Source: an uncultured Eubacteriales bacterium (GTDB lineage: Bacteria; Bacillota; Clostridia; Oscillospirales; Acutalibacteraceae). From it: a stretch of 64,000 nt of DNA. Shown in pieces: positions 18,050-27,354 of this stretch. A program made the translations under genes and the position numbers. The DNA lies in assembly GCA_910577755.1 (NCBI GenBank), contig CAJTNL010000001.1, positions 82,566-146,565 on the forward strand, written 5' to 3'. Position 1 is the first letter of the stretch. The number at the start of each line of letters is the position of its first letter. The notes beneath the pieces are model-generated. The model saw only the letters and a program-made list of their open reading frames with translations. It had not been told where the DNA came from and searched no databases.

Positions 18050-18134
18050 TGGTACCGGTGGCCGGACTTGAACCGGCACGGGTTGCCCCAACGGATTTTG
18101 AGTCCGTCACGTCTGCCAATTCCATCACACCGGC
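18050..18134 (-). tRNA. tRNA-Leu (anticodon CAA)
   Basis: 85 bases including an encoded CCA. Acceptor GCCGGTG pairs with CACCGGT. The anticodon stem-loop is ACGGA-CTCAAAA-TCCGT, giving CAA, which reads UUG. A long variable arm (TGGGGCAACCC) and T-arm GCCGG-TTCAAGT-CCGGC mark a class II tRNA. It is a single tRNA gene with its own terminator. Confidence 0.96.
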
Positions 18135-18296
18135 TTAATAACGAATATCATTATAAATGATATTCGTTGAAAATGCAAGTCTTTTTTTTCACTTTTTTAT
18201 CTTTGAATAAATTTTTTCTAATAGAGATTATCAGAATGATTCAAAAAACATAATATAAAAATAAACCTATCTTTTATAGAAAGGAAATACCGTAAA

Positions 18297-18935
18297 ATGA
18301 ATAGACACTATCCTTTTGAAAAACAACCATTACCTTTTGACTATACAGCATTAATGCCTCACTGTGATCCTGACACATTATATTTTCACCACGCAAAAAT
18401 ATACACCCGGAATGTTGATATGCTAAATTATTACATCGCCCCCCATAATCCATATCATTCCTGGAGTTTAGAGCAATTAATACAAGATAAATTAAATTTA
18501 CCTGTCACCTCAACAAACAACATAAAACATAATGCTGGCAGTGTATATGCTCACGAATTATATTTTAACAGTATTAACAGTAAACCTTCTATATTACACG
18601 GGCTGTTAGAAAAGCAAATTTACGAAACTTACGGTTCCATATCTAATTTTCAAAGCTTATTAAAACAAGCTGCATTTAGCATTCTTGGTTCCGGTTGGGT
18701 ATGGCTAGTAACCGAAAATGGAGAAGATCTTCACATTATAACAACACAAAACAATGACATACCTCAACTCAATACACAAGGGAACATTTTTACATTAGAT
18801 ATGTGGGAACATGCATATTACCTCATTTATCCCACAAAATTAGGTCAATATATTGATACTATACTTAAAATGATTGATTGGGATAACGCAGAAAATAGAT
18901 TTTTAGCTTTTAAAAACAATAATTTAGAAAAATAA
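18297..18935 (+). CDS. Iron/manganese superoxide dismutase
   Basis: 212 residues. The fold is recognised by PLPFDYTALMPHCDPDTLYFHHAKIY at the N-terminus, then NAGSVYAHELYFN, GSGWVWLV and FTLDMWEHAYYLIYP. The four metal ligands are present as His31, His86, Asp168 and His172. The second-shell KHH motif of common SODs is KIY, and GGHxxH is GSVYAH, so it belongs to a divergent branch. It removes superoxide in the cytoplasm. Start ATG behind AGAAAGGAAAT. Metal preference cannot be called. Confidence 0.9.
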   Translation: MNRHYPFEKQPLPFDYTALMPHCDPDTLYFHHAKIYTRNVDMLNYYIAPHNPYHSWSLEQLIQDKLNLPVTSTNNIKHNAGSVYAHELYFNSINSKPSILHGLLEKQIYETYGSISNFQSLLKQAAFSILGSGWVWLVTENGEDLHIITTQNNDIPQLNTQGNIFTLDMWEHAYYLIYPTKLGQYIDTILKMIDWDNAENRFLAFKNNNLEK

Positions 18936-19035
18936 AGCTATTAAAAACTATATAAAAAATTTTAAGACGCTGCAAAATAGTGAAAATTGTGCAAAATTTT
19001 CTGTCTGAACATTGTTCCTAATTAATTTCCTTTAT

Positions 19036-19094
19036 AGCTTGGTTATGCTTTTCATTCTTTATTACATAACGTAAAACTGGAGCCAAGCTTTTTT
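19036..19094 (+). terminator. Possible terminator after the SOD gene
   Basis: AGCTTGG ... CCAAGCT followed by TTTTTT, with a 40-base loop that holds an inner GTTATG/CATAAC pairing. The long loop lowers confidence. Confidence 0.45.
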
Positions 19095-19161
19095 GGTGAT
19101 TTTTCAAAGCAATATGCTGAATCGTTTATCATAGTGATCAGAACCCTTTTGCCGGTTACAA

Positions 19162-21531
19162 TCATTTCAACTCAACAATCGTAACACCACTTTCACCCTC
19201 TCCAAACACACCCAAACGATACCCCTTAACAGACGGATGTTTCTTTAAATGCTGCTGTACTGCAGTCCTAAGCGCTCCCGTACCTTTACCATGTATAATA
19301 CTAACATGAGTGATACCTGCCATTACTGCGCTATCAATAAAACCATCCACATCCATCAGCGCATCTAAGGCTGTTTGTCCGCGAATATCCAACTCCTGTA
19401 CCACTTTTGTTTCTGCACGAGTGGTCTTTACACTCCTCAAACCAGTGCTTTGTGGTATTTTTACTTTTTCCTGTTCCATCAAACGCAAATTAGAAATCGG
19501 AACACGGGTCTTCAGAATGCCGGCCTGCACTTCTACTTGACCTGAATGGTCAGGCAAACCGATAACTGTTGCTTTTTTATCAATATCAAAAATTAAAACT
19601 GTATCGCCAACCTCCAGCGAACGGGGCAGCACATAAACCTCTTTTACCTTTTTAGAAACCGGATCAGCCATATCTTCTAAGACATGGAGTCCTTGATTGA
19701 TTTTTGCTTTTTGCTGCGGCGTTACTTTTTTTTGTTTGCGAATTTGATCCATTTCGTCCATGAGTACATCAATTTGTGCCCGGGCACGCGCCACCAAACG
19801 ATTGGCCTGACGACGCGCAATCTCAATTTCTTTAGTGGCATTTGCTTCAATTTTTTTCTTTTCTACCTGCGCCGCTTCATTGATTTTGGTTGCCTGTATG
19901 CGTAATTTTTCAGCTTGTGCTTTTTCCTCTTCCAACTGTTGGCGCATTTTTTCTAAACGGTATACCACATCCTCAAACCTTTTATTTTCAACAGATACCA
20001 ACTCTCTTGCCCGTTCAATAACGCTGTCTTCCACACCCAATCGTTTAGAGATTGCAAAAGCATTGGATTTGCCCGGTACACCGATTAGCAATCGATAGGT
20101 CGGACATAATGTTTGTACATCAAACTCGCAACAGGCATTTTCAACGCCCGAGGTTTGCAAAGCAAATTCCTTTAACTCTGCGTAATGAGTGGTAGAAGCA
20201 ATTTTTGCTCCCTTTTTACGCAAATGCTCTAAAATAGAAATTGCCAAAGCAGCTCCCTCAACCGGATCAGTCCCCGCACCTAATTCATCTAAAAGCACCA
20301 GACTTTTATTGTCTGTCTGACGCATTATGCGAATAATATTTGTCATATGAGAAGAAAATGTAGAAAGAGATTGCTCAATGCTTTGCTCATCACCAATATC
20401 TGCAAGAATATGTGTAAAAACAGCAGCGTGACTACCTTCTGCAACTGGCAGCATCATACCGCACATCGCCATGACCGACAGTAATCCAATTGTTTTTAAC
20501 GTAACCGTTTTACCACCTGTATTAGGACCTGTAATCATTAATGTATCAAAATCTTGCCCCAGTACGATATCGGTAGGCACTACCGTTGTACGGTTCAACA
20601 ACGGATGCCTTGCCTGTTTAAAATGAATAATACCCTTATCATTGAGCGTTGGCATGGTAGCTTTCATGGAATAAGCTAAATCTGCCTTTGCAAAAATAAG
20701 ATTCAATTGTACAGCCGCATCATAGCTCCCTGCAATATCGTCGGCAAATTGACCTATTTCTGCCGACAGCTCTATTAAAATACGCTCAATCTCATCTTGT
20801 TCTTTTGCCTGTAATACCCGAATTTCATTATTTGCATCTACAACACGCATTGGTTCAATAAACAGAGTCGAACCACTAGATGATGTATCATGCACTAGAC
20901 CCTGCACTTCACTTCGGTACTCCGCCTTTACCGGTACTACATACCGACCGCTGCGCACCGTTACAATTGGTTCCTGCAAATATTTTTGATAAGTACTGGA
21001 ACGCACCATATCATCCAGTTGCTCACGCACTTTCAAAGAAACGTGACGTATCTTTTTGCGTATATTTGAAAGTTCTGTAGAAGCTGTATCTGATACTTCT
21101 TCCTCAGACGCAATCGTCTGATTAATTCTATCTTCCAAATATCGATTAGAAACCAATCTTTGAAACTGCCCATCCAATATGGTTTTTACGCCATCACTCT
21201 TTTTTTTCCATTGTACAATACCACGTATGACCCGCAGTACACCTGCTATATACAAAAATTCAGCCAAATAAAGCACACTGCCGGTCTGAGCTCTGCGCAA
21301 AGCAGGTATAATCTGCTGTAACCCGGCAAAAGACGGCGAAGCAAAACGCGCCGTCATTTGAAAAGCAGTATTAGTTTCTTCCAACATTCGACGCACCTCT
21401 TGCAAATTTGTCGCAGGCGTTAAATGATGCGCCAAATCCGCCGCATCTTCACAGGCGGTTTTAGCGGCCAGCATATCCAAAATCTTATCCAATTCAATCG
21501 TTTTAATATATTTTTGTGCAATACGTTTCAT
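19162..21531 (-). CDS. mutS2: MutS2 family endonuclease
   Basis: 789 residues. N-terminal core and clamp domains precede the ATPase: Walker A GPNTGGKTVTLKT (about residue 334), STFSSHMTNI and the Walker B LVLLDELGAGTDPVEGAAL. A coiled coil (about 510-620) follows, and the C-terminal Smr nuclease domain has LDIRGQTALDALMDVD and HGKGTGALR. MutS2 suppresses recombination and, in Bacillus, also rescues collided ribosomes. The family's normal length is kept. ATG at 21531. Confidence 0.96.
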   Translation of the reverse strand: MKRIAQKYIKTIELDKILDMLAAKTACEDAADLAHHLTPATNLQEVRRMLEETNTAFQMTARFASPSFAGLQQIIPALRRAQTGSVLYLAEFLYIAGVLRVIRGIVQWKKKSDGVKTILDGQFQRLVSNRYLEDRINQTIASEEEVSDTASTELSNIRKKIRHVSLKVREQLDDMVRSSTYQKYLQEPIVTVRSGRYVVPVKAEYRSEVQGLVHDTSSSGSTLFIEPMRVVDANNEIRVLQAKEQDEIERILIELSAEIGQFADDIAGSYDAAVQLNLIFAKADLAYSMKATMPTLNDKGIIHFKQARHPLLNRTTVVPTDIVLGQDFDTLMITGPNTGGKTVTLKTIGLLSVMAMCGMMLPVAEGSHAAVFTHILADIGDEQSIEQSLSTFSSHMTNIIRIMRQTDNKSLVLLDELGAGTDPVEGAALAISILEHLRKKGAKIASTTHYAELKEFALQTSGVENACCEFDVQTLCPTYRLLIGVPGKSNAFAISKRLGVEDSVIERARELVSVENKRFEDVVYRLEKMRQQLEEEKAQAEKLRIQATKINEAAQVEKKKIEANATKEIEIARRQANRLVARARAQIDVLMDEMDQIRKQKKVTPQQKAKINQGLHVLEDMADPVSKKVKEVYVLPRSLEVGDTVLIFDIDKKATVIGLPDHSGQVEVQAGILKTRVPISNLRLMEQEKVKIPQSTGLRSVKTTRAETKVVQELDIRGQTALDALMDVDGFIDSAVMAGITHVSIIHGKGTGALRTAVQQHLKKHPSVKGYRLGVFGEGESGVTIVELK

Positions 21532-21601
21532 TTTAATTCCTCTATTAAATAAAATAAAGAAATACAGCTGATGTTTACAGCTGCATCATCTTATCATTCT
21601 T

Positions 21602-22354
21602 TCATTGAATGGTTGCTATTTGATGGTAAAAATCCAGCGTCATAAAGCGTCTTTCTAATGTTTGCGTCAGATATTGTTCAGTAATATGCGCCAATTGCCT
21701 TTGCCCCTGCGGCTGTAACTGAAACGAGAATAGTTTATCAAAATTGGCATAAACAGTATGCCGTAGCGCAGTCATAACACCTTTACCCATATGACATGCA
21801 AATTCTCTTGTAGGTATATAACAATTACCACAATAAAGCACTGACCGTTTTGGTAAAAAAAACATGTCGTCTGATTCATAAACAGCACATCCCTGGCAGC
21901 AAATCAAATTAGGCATATAACCCGACATGGCCAGTAACCGCATTTCCACTGCCGCTTTAATCAGCAAATTTGGGCGCTTTTCCTTTGCCAGAAGATGAAG
22001 AGCATTTAAAATTAAACGTAAAAAATCTATGGCGGCATCCTCCGTGGGAACAAGCACTGAAACTAATTCACAAAAATATTGTGCAAGAGACAGCTTTTCA
22101 ATATCATTGCGTAAATCAAAAAAAACTTCAATAGGCTGTGCATCGTTAATTATGTATTTATCTCGTCCTCTATAAATAGAAAAACGAGAGTAACAAAGCA
22201 GCTGAGTAGAACTCCCCTGCTTACTTTTTAAAGTTTTAGCAAGCGGTGAAAAAGCACGAATCACACCTTCATCCCTGGTCAAAAGCGTAACTAAACGGTC
22301 ACTCTCCCCTATGGTTTTTTCCATAATTACCAATCCATCGGTGTTGATCTGCAT
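21602..22354 (-). CDS. recO: DNA repair protein RecO
   Basis: 250 residues. N-terminal OB fold (GLVIMEKTIGESDRLVTLLTRDEGVIRAFSPLAKTLKS) and a central zinc finger, CCQGC...VLYCGNC. RecO loads RecA on SSB-coated DNA together with RecR. The start ATG at 22354 lies inside the end of yqzL (56 bases overlap), so the two are translationally coupled. Same order, era-yqzL-recO, as in Bacillus. Confidence 0.95.
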   Translation of the reverse strand: MQINTDGLVIMEKTIGESDRLVTLLTRDEGVIRAFSPLAKTLKSKQGSSTQLLCYSRFSIYRGRDKYIINDAQPIEVFFDLRNDIEKLSLAQYFCELVSVLVPTEDAAIDFLRLILNALHLLAKEKRPNLLIKAAVEMRLLAMSGYMPNLICCQGCAVYESDDMFFLPKRSVLYCGNCYIPTREFACHMGKGVMTALRHTVYANFDKLFSFQLQPQGQRQLAHITEQYLTQTLERRFMTLDFYHQIATIQ

Positions 22355-22469
22355 GAATATCCTCCTGTGTATGATACTGATCTAATGATTTTAATTGACT
22401 GTATCGAATATAATCTTCTATTTTACCTGTCTGCTCGAAAATATGCCAAGCTGCATATACATCCATCAT
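22299..22469 (-). CDS. yqzL: YqzL-like small protein
   Basis: 56 residues, too short to be easily found. ATG at 22469 behind AAGGAG. The first 27 residues, with MDVYAAWHIFEQTGKIEDY and then SQL, match the YqzL pattern (WxxFxxTGxIxxYLxxxxL). It lies between era and recO as in Bacillus, which strongly supports the call. Its last 56 bases overlap recO in another frame, longer than usual for this protein, so the C-terminal 20 residues may not matter. Function unknown. Confidence 0.8.
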   Translation of the reverse strand: MMDVYAAWHIFEQTGKIEDYIRYSQLKSLDQYHTQEDIHADQHRWIGNYGKNHRGE

Positions 22470-22582
22470 AGTGTATTTCTCCTTTCCATTGCTTTATTAT
22501 CAGTATTTACAAGCAATGAAGAGGTTATAAAAGAAAATTCTTGGTTTAACAGGTATATTTTAGAAAATTGTAACTTTAATTA

Positions 22583-23545
22583 TTATTTTAAATCATTCTT
22601 TCCGTAACCTAAACTATGCAGAATTCGCTCTCTGTTGCGCCAATCCTCTTTCACCTTAACCCATAACTGTAAATTGACTTTACAACCAAAAAAACGCTCC
22701 ATATCTTGACGTGCGTAAGAACCAACACGTTTCAGCATTGCACCCTTTTTTCCTATAATAATGCCTTTATGAGTATCTCGTTCACAGTAAATCACAGCGT
22801 CTATATCCAACATTTGCGAGTTATCTTCCCGTTCATGCATACGCTCCACAGCCACCGCCACACCATGAGGAATTTCTTTATCTAACAAGCGTAATAATTT
22901 TTCACGAACCATCTCGCCGGCCAAAATGCGTTCCGGTTGGTCAGTCAGCGTATCTTGAGGAAAAAAATGACCGCCGGACTGACATAGTTTTTCCAGCTCG
23001 CACAGTAAACCAGATACACCGCTGCCGGTTAAAGCCGAAACAGGTACAATTGCCTCAAAATTAAATAATTCTGCGTAAACCGCAATTTGCTCCATCAGTA
23101 TTGTCTTATCACCAATACTATCAATTTTATTAATCGCCAGTAAAGCAGGCAAATGCAAAAGCTGAAATTTTTCCACCAACTCACGATCCGCTTCAGAAAT
23201 GGGTTTTCCTGCTTCTACCACCAATAAACAGGCATCCACGCCGGAAACGGAATCTGCAATAGATTTCACCATATATTGCCCCAAAGTATTTCGAGGTTTA
23301 TGCAGACCAGGGGTATCAATAAAAACCAATTGGTTTTTTCCATTAGTCAACACACCTATAATTTTAGTACGCGTGGTTTGCGGCTTACCCGAAACAATCG
23401 CAACCTTTTGCCCTAACATAGTATTAAGCAAAGAGGATTTTCCTACATTAGGGCGACCGACAATTGCCACAAAAGCAGAGCGGTCATCTTGATTTAATGT
23501 TGTTGTCACAACACTGCTTTTCGCTATTTGAGACATGTCCGACAA
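22583..23545 (-). CDS. era: GTPase Era
   Basis: 320 residues from a TTG at 23545, eight bases after GGGAGG; ATG at 23536 is an alternative, and the longer open frame to 23575 has no ribosome-binding site. G1 GRPNVGKSSLLN, G3 DTPGLH, G4 NKID. The C-terminal KH domain contains the GKKGAMLKRVG loop. Era helps 30S subunit assembly and binds the 3' end of 16S rRNA. It overlaps nothing, following dgkA by 16 bases. Confidence 0.95.
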   Translation of the reverse strand: MSDMSQIAKSSVVTTTLNQDDRSAFVAIVGRPNVGKSSLLNTMLGQKVAIVSGKPQTTRTKIIGVLTNGKNQLVFIDTPGLHKPRNTLGQYMVKSIADSVSGVDACLLVVEAGKPISEADRELVEKFQLLHLPALLAINKIDSIGDKTILMEQIAVYAELFNFEAIVPVSALTGSGVSGLLCELEKLCQSGGHFFPQDTLTDQPERILAGEMVREKLLRLLDKEIPHGVAVAVERMHEREDNSQMLDIDAVIYCERDTHKGIIIGKKGAMLKRVGSYARQDMERFFGCKVNLQLWVKVKEDWRNRERILHSLGYGKNDLK

Positions 23546-23561
23546 AAGGAATACCTCCCTT

Positions 23562-24056
23562 TTAATTTTTAACAAATTTTTTATATTTTAAAAAGAAATT
23601 ACGCATACCCACAGGCCCCTTAATAATATACCAAAGGCATAATGCTGAAACAACAATAAAAGGTAACCACATAATGGGCATATCTACACAAAAATATTGA
23701 TAGATACGTATAAATCCCTCCGGCTGCCAGAACAAAACAGCCGCTACAGCTACAGCAAATACAGCGCCAATCAATACAGCTCCTGCAGCAATATCTTTGA
23801 CCACCTTTACCACCGGACTGTAACCGGGTGAAATCTGATCAGCCAACTCTTCCAATCCAGTATTAACAACCTCTAGCGCCATAACAATGCCGCATATTAA
23901 AAATAAAGATGCATAACCGGCAGCACTTAATTTAAAAAAGAATGAAAAAACGAATACATACAACGCAGCCACTGTATGAATTCGCATATTTCTTTCATGA
24001 TTAATGCAGCGTACAATCCCTCTGAAAGCAGCCTGAAAACCTTTGAGAAAACTCAC
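23562..24056 (-). CDS. dgkA: Diacylglycerol/undecaprenol kinase family protein
   Basis: 164 residues starting at a GTG (24056), three bases after the ybeY stop. The DgkA core is complete: FLKGFQAAFRGI, CINHERNMRIHT and the catalytic EVVNTGLEELAD, with a metal-binding glutamate and the following VKDIAAGAVL. Three membrane helices form that domain. A C-terminal addition with a fourth helix (MWLPFIVVSALCLWYII) makes it longer than the usual ~125 residues. In Gram-positives the preferred substrate is undecaprenol. Confidence 0.9.
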   Translation of the reverse strand: MSFLKGFQAAFRGIVRCINHERNMRIHTVAALYVFVFSFFFKLSAAGYASLFLICGIVMALEVVNTGLEELADQISPGYSPVVKVVKDIAAGAVLIGAVFAVAVAAVLFWQPEGFIRIYQYFCVDMPIMWLPFIVVSALCLWYIIKGPVGMRNFFLKYKKFVKN

Positions 24057-24058
24057 AA

Positions 24059-24568
24059 TTATCCCTCATTCTCTTCCAGCACATAGCTGCTGGAACAAGG
24101 CAGTCCCAACTGCGTCATAACCTGCTCCTCTTTTTCACGCATACGTACACGGTCAATACCGCCTCCTTCGTGATCGTATCCTAAAAGATGCAATACGGAA
24201 TGCGCTGTTAAATAACCTACCTCCCGGTCCAAGCTGTGGTCAAAACGTTCTGCCTGCTCTACAGCCTTCTCCATAGAAAGCACAATATCTCCCAAAATTT
24301 TGGCGCCTGTGTCGTAGTTAATATCATAAACTCCATTCTCTCCCATAGGAAAAGACAATACATCGGTTGACGCATCCTTATGACGGTACTTTTTATTAAG
24401 CTCTTTAATTTGCTTGTTATCAACGAACGTAACACTGATTTCCGCCGGTGCGTCAAACGCTTCAAACCGCAGCACTGCATTACAACAGCGGCGAACCAGC
24501 ATTCGAATTCCGGTGGGAATTTTCACTTGTTTTTGATTATTGTGAATAATAACTCTGATTTTCTCCAC
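24059..24568 (-). CDS. ybeY: Endoribonuclease YbeY
   Basis: 169 residues from a GTG at 24568, one base past the phoH stop, behind GGAAAGGGG. An ATG further up (24601) is in frame but lies inside phoH. The zinc motif HSVLHLLGYDH (three His) and the upstream ASTDVLSFPMGE are diagnostic. YbeY matures 16S rRNA and joins quality control of 70S ribosomes. Order phoH-ybeY-dgkA-era is the standard Firmicute arrangement. Confidence 0.94.
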   Translation of the reverse strand: MEKIRVIIHNNQKQVKIPTGIRMLVRRCCNAVLRFEAFDAPAEISVTFVDNKQIKELNKKYRHKDASTDVLSFPMGENGVYDINYDTGAKILGDIVLSMEKAVEQAERFDHSLDREVGYLTAHSVLHLLGYDHEGGGIDRVRMREKEEQVMTQLGLPCSSSYVLEENEG

Positions 24569-24569
24569 G

Positions 24570-25532
24570 TTATTTTTGCCCCTTTCCTTCTTGAGCTTCA
24601 TACGCCTTTATAATATTTTGTACCAGTCTATGACGTACCACATCTTTTTCATTGAAGAATACCTGCTCAATATCTTCAATATGCTTGAGCACTTTCATCA
24701 CATCTCTGAGCCCTGAGCGGCGACCATCCGGCAAATCAATTTGCGTAACATCACCTGTAATTACCATTTTTGAATTAAAACCCAAACGTGTTAAAAACAT
24801 TTTCATTTGCTCCGATGTTGTATTTTGAGCCTCATCCAAAATAATAAAGCTATCGTCCAGCGTTCTGCCACGCATATAAGCAAGCGGCGCAACCTCAATA
24901 TTCCCCCGCTCCAAATATCTCTGATATGTTTCAGCGCCCAGCATATCAAATAACGCATCATATAACGGACGTAAATACGGGTCAACCTTTTGCTGCAAAT
25001 CACCCGGAAGAAAACCAAGCTTCTCTCCGGCCTCCACTGCCGGTCTTGTTAAAATAATTCGATTCACCTGCTGTGCGCGAAATGCTGTAACTGCCATTGC
25101 AACAGCCAAGTAAGTTTTTCCCGTACCGGCAGGTCCAACACCAATCGTAATGGTATTGTTTTTAATTGTATTACAATATTTTTTCTGACCAAAAGTCTTT
25201 GGTTTAACTGGCTTGCCTTTTGCAGTAACACAGATACAATCTCCAGCTAAGGTTTCTATTTTTTCCTCACTGCCTTCGTTTATCATCGAAATACAATAAC
25301 GTACATTTTGTTCGCTAAGAGATTCTCCTCTGTTAATCAGATTTAGTAAGCTATCTATAGTTCTTACAGCTTTAGCCACTGCCTGGGGTTCTCCCGAAAC
25401 CTTAATTTCAGAATCTCTGCCCACAATGTTTACAGAATACGCTTGTTCAATCAGCTTGACATTTTCATCAAAGTTGCCAAATAATGCCGCCGCCTGTTCC
25501 ATACGGTCAATATCAATTCGTTGTTCGAACAT
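24570..25532 (-). CDS. phoH: PhoH-like ATPase
   Basis: 320 residues. An N-terminal KH-like region (about 1-85) precedes the PhoH ATPase domain with Walker A GVGPAGTGKTYLAVA and Walker B SFIILDEAQNTT, followed by LTRLGFNSKMVITGD. Despite the name, a link to phosphate is weak; it is thought to work with YbeY on RNA. ATG at 25532. Confidence 0.94.
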   Translation of the reverse strand: MFEQRIDIDRMEQAAALFGNFDENVKLIEQAYSVNIVGRDSEIKVSGEPQAVAKAVRTIDSLLNLINRGESLSEQNVRYCISMINEGSEEKIETLAGDCICVTAKGKPVKPKTFGQKKYCNTIKNNTITIGVGPAGTGKTYLAVAMAVTAFRAQQVNRIILTRPAVEAGEKLGFLPGDLQQKVDPYLRPLYDALFDMLGAETYQRYLERGNIEVAPLAYMRGRTLDDSFIILDEAQNTTSEQMKMFLTRLGFNSKMVITGDVTQIDLPDGRRSGLRDVMKVLKHIEDIEQVFFNEKDVVRHRLVQNIIKAYEAQEGKGQK

Positions 25533-25673
25533 TCCATCACCTTTGTACTTTTGTCATATCATTTTAAATTCAAAACGCATGCCTTAATTACAAAATAGTA
25601 TATCACAGATTATACCACAGATTTCACTTTCCGTCACGTATTTCATCATATTTTTTAAGCAACCGTACTAAAA

Positions 25674-26870
25674 CTAGAATAAATCCATATAAATCTCAGA
25701 TTCCTGTGCAATATTTTCCTCCCACACACTTGTACCGTATAAAATTAACCGTCCATTTTGTACCTCATACGATATATCTGTAGAAATAATACGGTCTTCT
25801 TCTTTTAACCCCTTAGTTTGCTTTTCCGCTAATTCTTCTTTAGCCTGCTGCAAGGCCTCTTCTTCAGTTAGTTCCACCTGCTCTATACGATATTCCGTCC
25901 ACGCTTCGCGGTAAACAGTCGCCGGGAGCGTCATACCGTTGATTTGAGTATGATAAATACTTAAATCCTTTTCATAGGTAATATCTTCACACGCTTCGGG
26001 CTCTGTTTCAAAGGTAATAGGCATGTTCAAGCCAAATAATTTCAACGCCCTGCGCTCAATTACGTTACCTGTTGCTATTTTTTTATCCTGTACCAACGGT
26101 ATTTCAATTTCATATGTATGTTTGGTATTTGCAAAAATTTTTGCTGTAGCACGTGTAAATATATTCTGGTATTTGGTTTCTGTAATACCGCTTACCAGCA
26201 GTTGACCTTCTGCAACACCGTCTCCGACACGAACCTGCGATGTACCGTGCGTCACTTCCATACGTACAATCTGACCATCTCTAGCCGCTTTGATATTGGT
26301 AACTTTATTGTCACTATTCCAAATTTCTGGCTTATCTACCTTTTCACCCATACGAATAATAACGGAACTTCCCTTTGTGTTCAGCGCAATCCAAGCAATT
26401 TCGGGATAAGCAATCATCAATTGATTTTGTATAGATAAAATATCCAGCTTTCTTCTGGATACACCTTCTTTTAAACCTAGTTCCTCCGCTGTTAATAAAA
26501 TCAAATCTGAATTCAACGTCCGATTTCCTTCTATTTGAATACTCCAAACTCTAGTACTTAAAAAAGCAAGCAAGATAATAAATACAGTCAATCCAGCAAA
26601 CATTCCTTTTATATTAGGAAAACTGCGCATGACAAAGGGTAAACCGCACTTTTTATGAATCCGAATTTTAACACCACATTGTCTAGCAAGATTTTTTAAA
26701 AACCTGTATTTTGTCCTGGAAACGGATACAAAAAAAATATCTGTTCTCTTTACATTCCAAATAGGATATCCAAAACGTGAACATAAATTGAAAAAACGCT
26801 CTTGCCCGTTACCTTGAGCCGTAAATATTACATATCCGTAAAGCCAGCGGATGATACTTAAAACAAACAT
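25674..26870 (-). CDS. yqfD: Sporulation protein YqfD
   Basis: 398 residues. One transmembrane helix near residues 91-111 (GLTVFIILLAFLSTRVWSI) separates a basic cytoplasmic N-terminus from a large extracytoplasmic domain that starts IEGNRTLNSDLIL, resembling a POTRA/FtsQ-like fold. It follows yqfC by 14 bases, as in Bacillus, where both belong to the mother-cell sporulation programme. This supports a sporulating ancestor. The exact role is unknown. Confidence 0.9.
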   Translation of the reverse strand: MFVLSIIRWLYGYVIFTAQGNGQERFFNLCSRFGYPIWNVKRTDIFFVSVSRTKYRFLKNLARQCGVKIRIHKKCGLPFVMRSFPNIKGMFAGLTVFIILLAFLSTRVWSIQIEGNRTLNSDLILLTAEELGLKEGVSRRKLDILSIQNQLMIAYPEIAWIALNTKGSSVIIRMGEKVDKPEIWNSDNKVTNIKAARDGQIVRMEVTHGTSQVRVGDGVAEGQLLVSGITETKYQNIFTRATAKIFANTKHTYEIEIPLVQDKKIATGNVIERRALKLFGLNMPITFETEPEACEDITYEKDLSIYHTQINGMTLPATVYREAWTEYRIEQVELTEEEALQQAKEELAEKQTKGLKEEDRIISTDISYEVQNGRLILYGTSVWEENIAQESEIYMDLF

Positions 26871-26884
26871 CTTTCCACCTCACT

Positions 26885-27205
26885 TTACAATAAAAACTCT
26901 ATCGCTGTAATAAATCCTTGCACAACTAAAGAATCCACCTGAATACATTTAATTGTTAAATTTCTGCCGCTAAATTTTGTAATAGTCTTGCCTGTTTTCA
27001 CCCGCACTATCTCGTCTGTATATTCAATGATACCTCCGCAGCCTTCTAATACCGCCTCGTGGTTTCCCTCTATCTCCATATGTGTCACGCCTGCAATTAC
27101 CGATGTTGGCAATTGCAAAATACTAGCAAGTTTGTTAAAACCGCGTAAATTACCTTTTTCCTCATGTTTTTCTGCACGTCGTTCCTCTCTACCCATCTGA
27201 TACAA
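26885..27205 (-). CDS. yqfC: Sporulation protein YqfC
   Basis: 106 residues; the start may be the ATG at 27205 or the Met four codons later. The core (LASILQLPTSVIAGVTHMEIEGNHEAVLEGCGGIIEYTDEIVRV) matches YqfC, which usually begins near 'LPxDVxxxxPxIxxxGxxxxxIENH'. It precedes yqfD in the same orientation. Known only as a SigE-dependent sporulation gene in Bacillus. Confidence 0.85.
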   Translation of the reverse strand: MYQMGREERRAEKHEEKGNLRGFNKLASILQLPTSVIAGVTHMEIEGNHEAVLEGCGGIIEYTDEIVRVKTGKTITKFSGRNLTIKCIQVDSLVVQGFITAIEFLL

Positions 27206-27354
27206 TCCGCCCCTTCCAAAACATTCCTTTCACAAGATTATGCAGTTTTAGCAATAAAAATCACTCGTCAACATATACATACTACATAATTGCCCTAAAA
27301 TATCAGCATACAAATTTAAAGCGGGCAGTCCTAACAACAGAAAGGAGAGTTTCT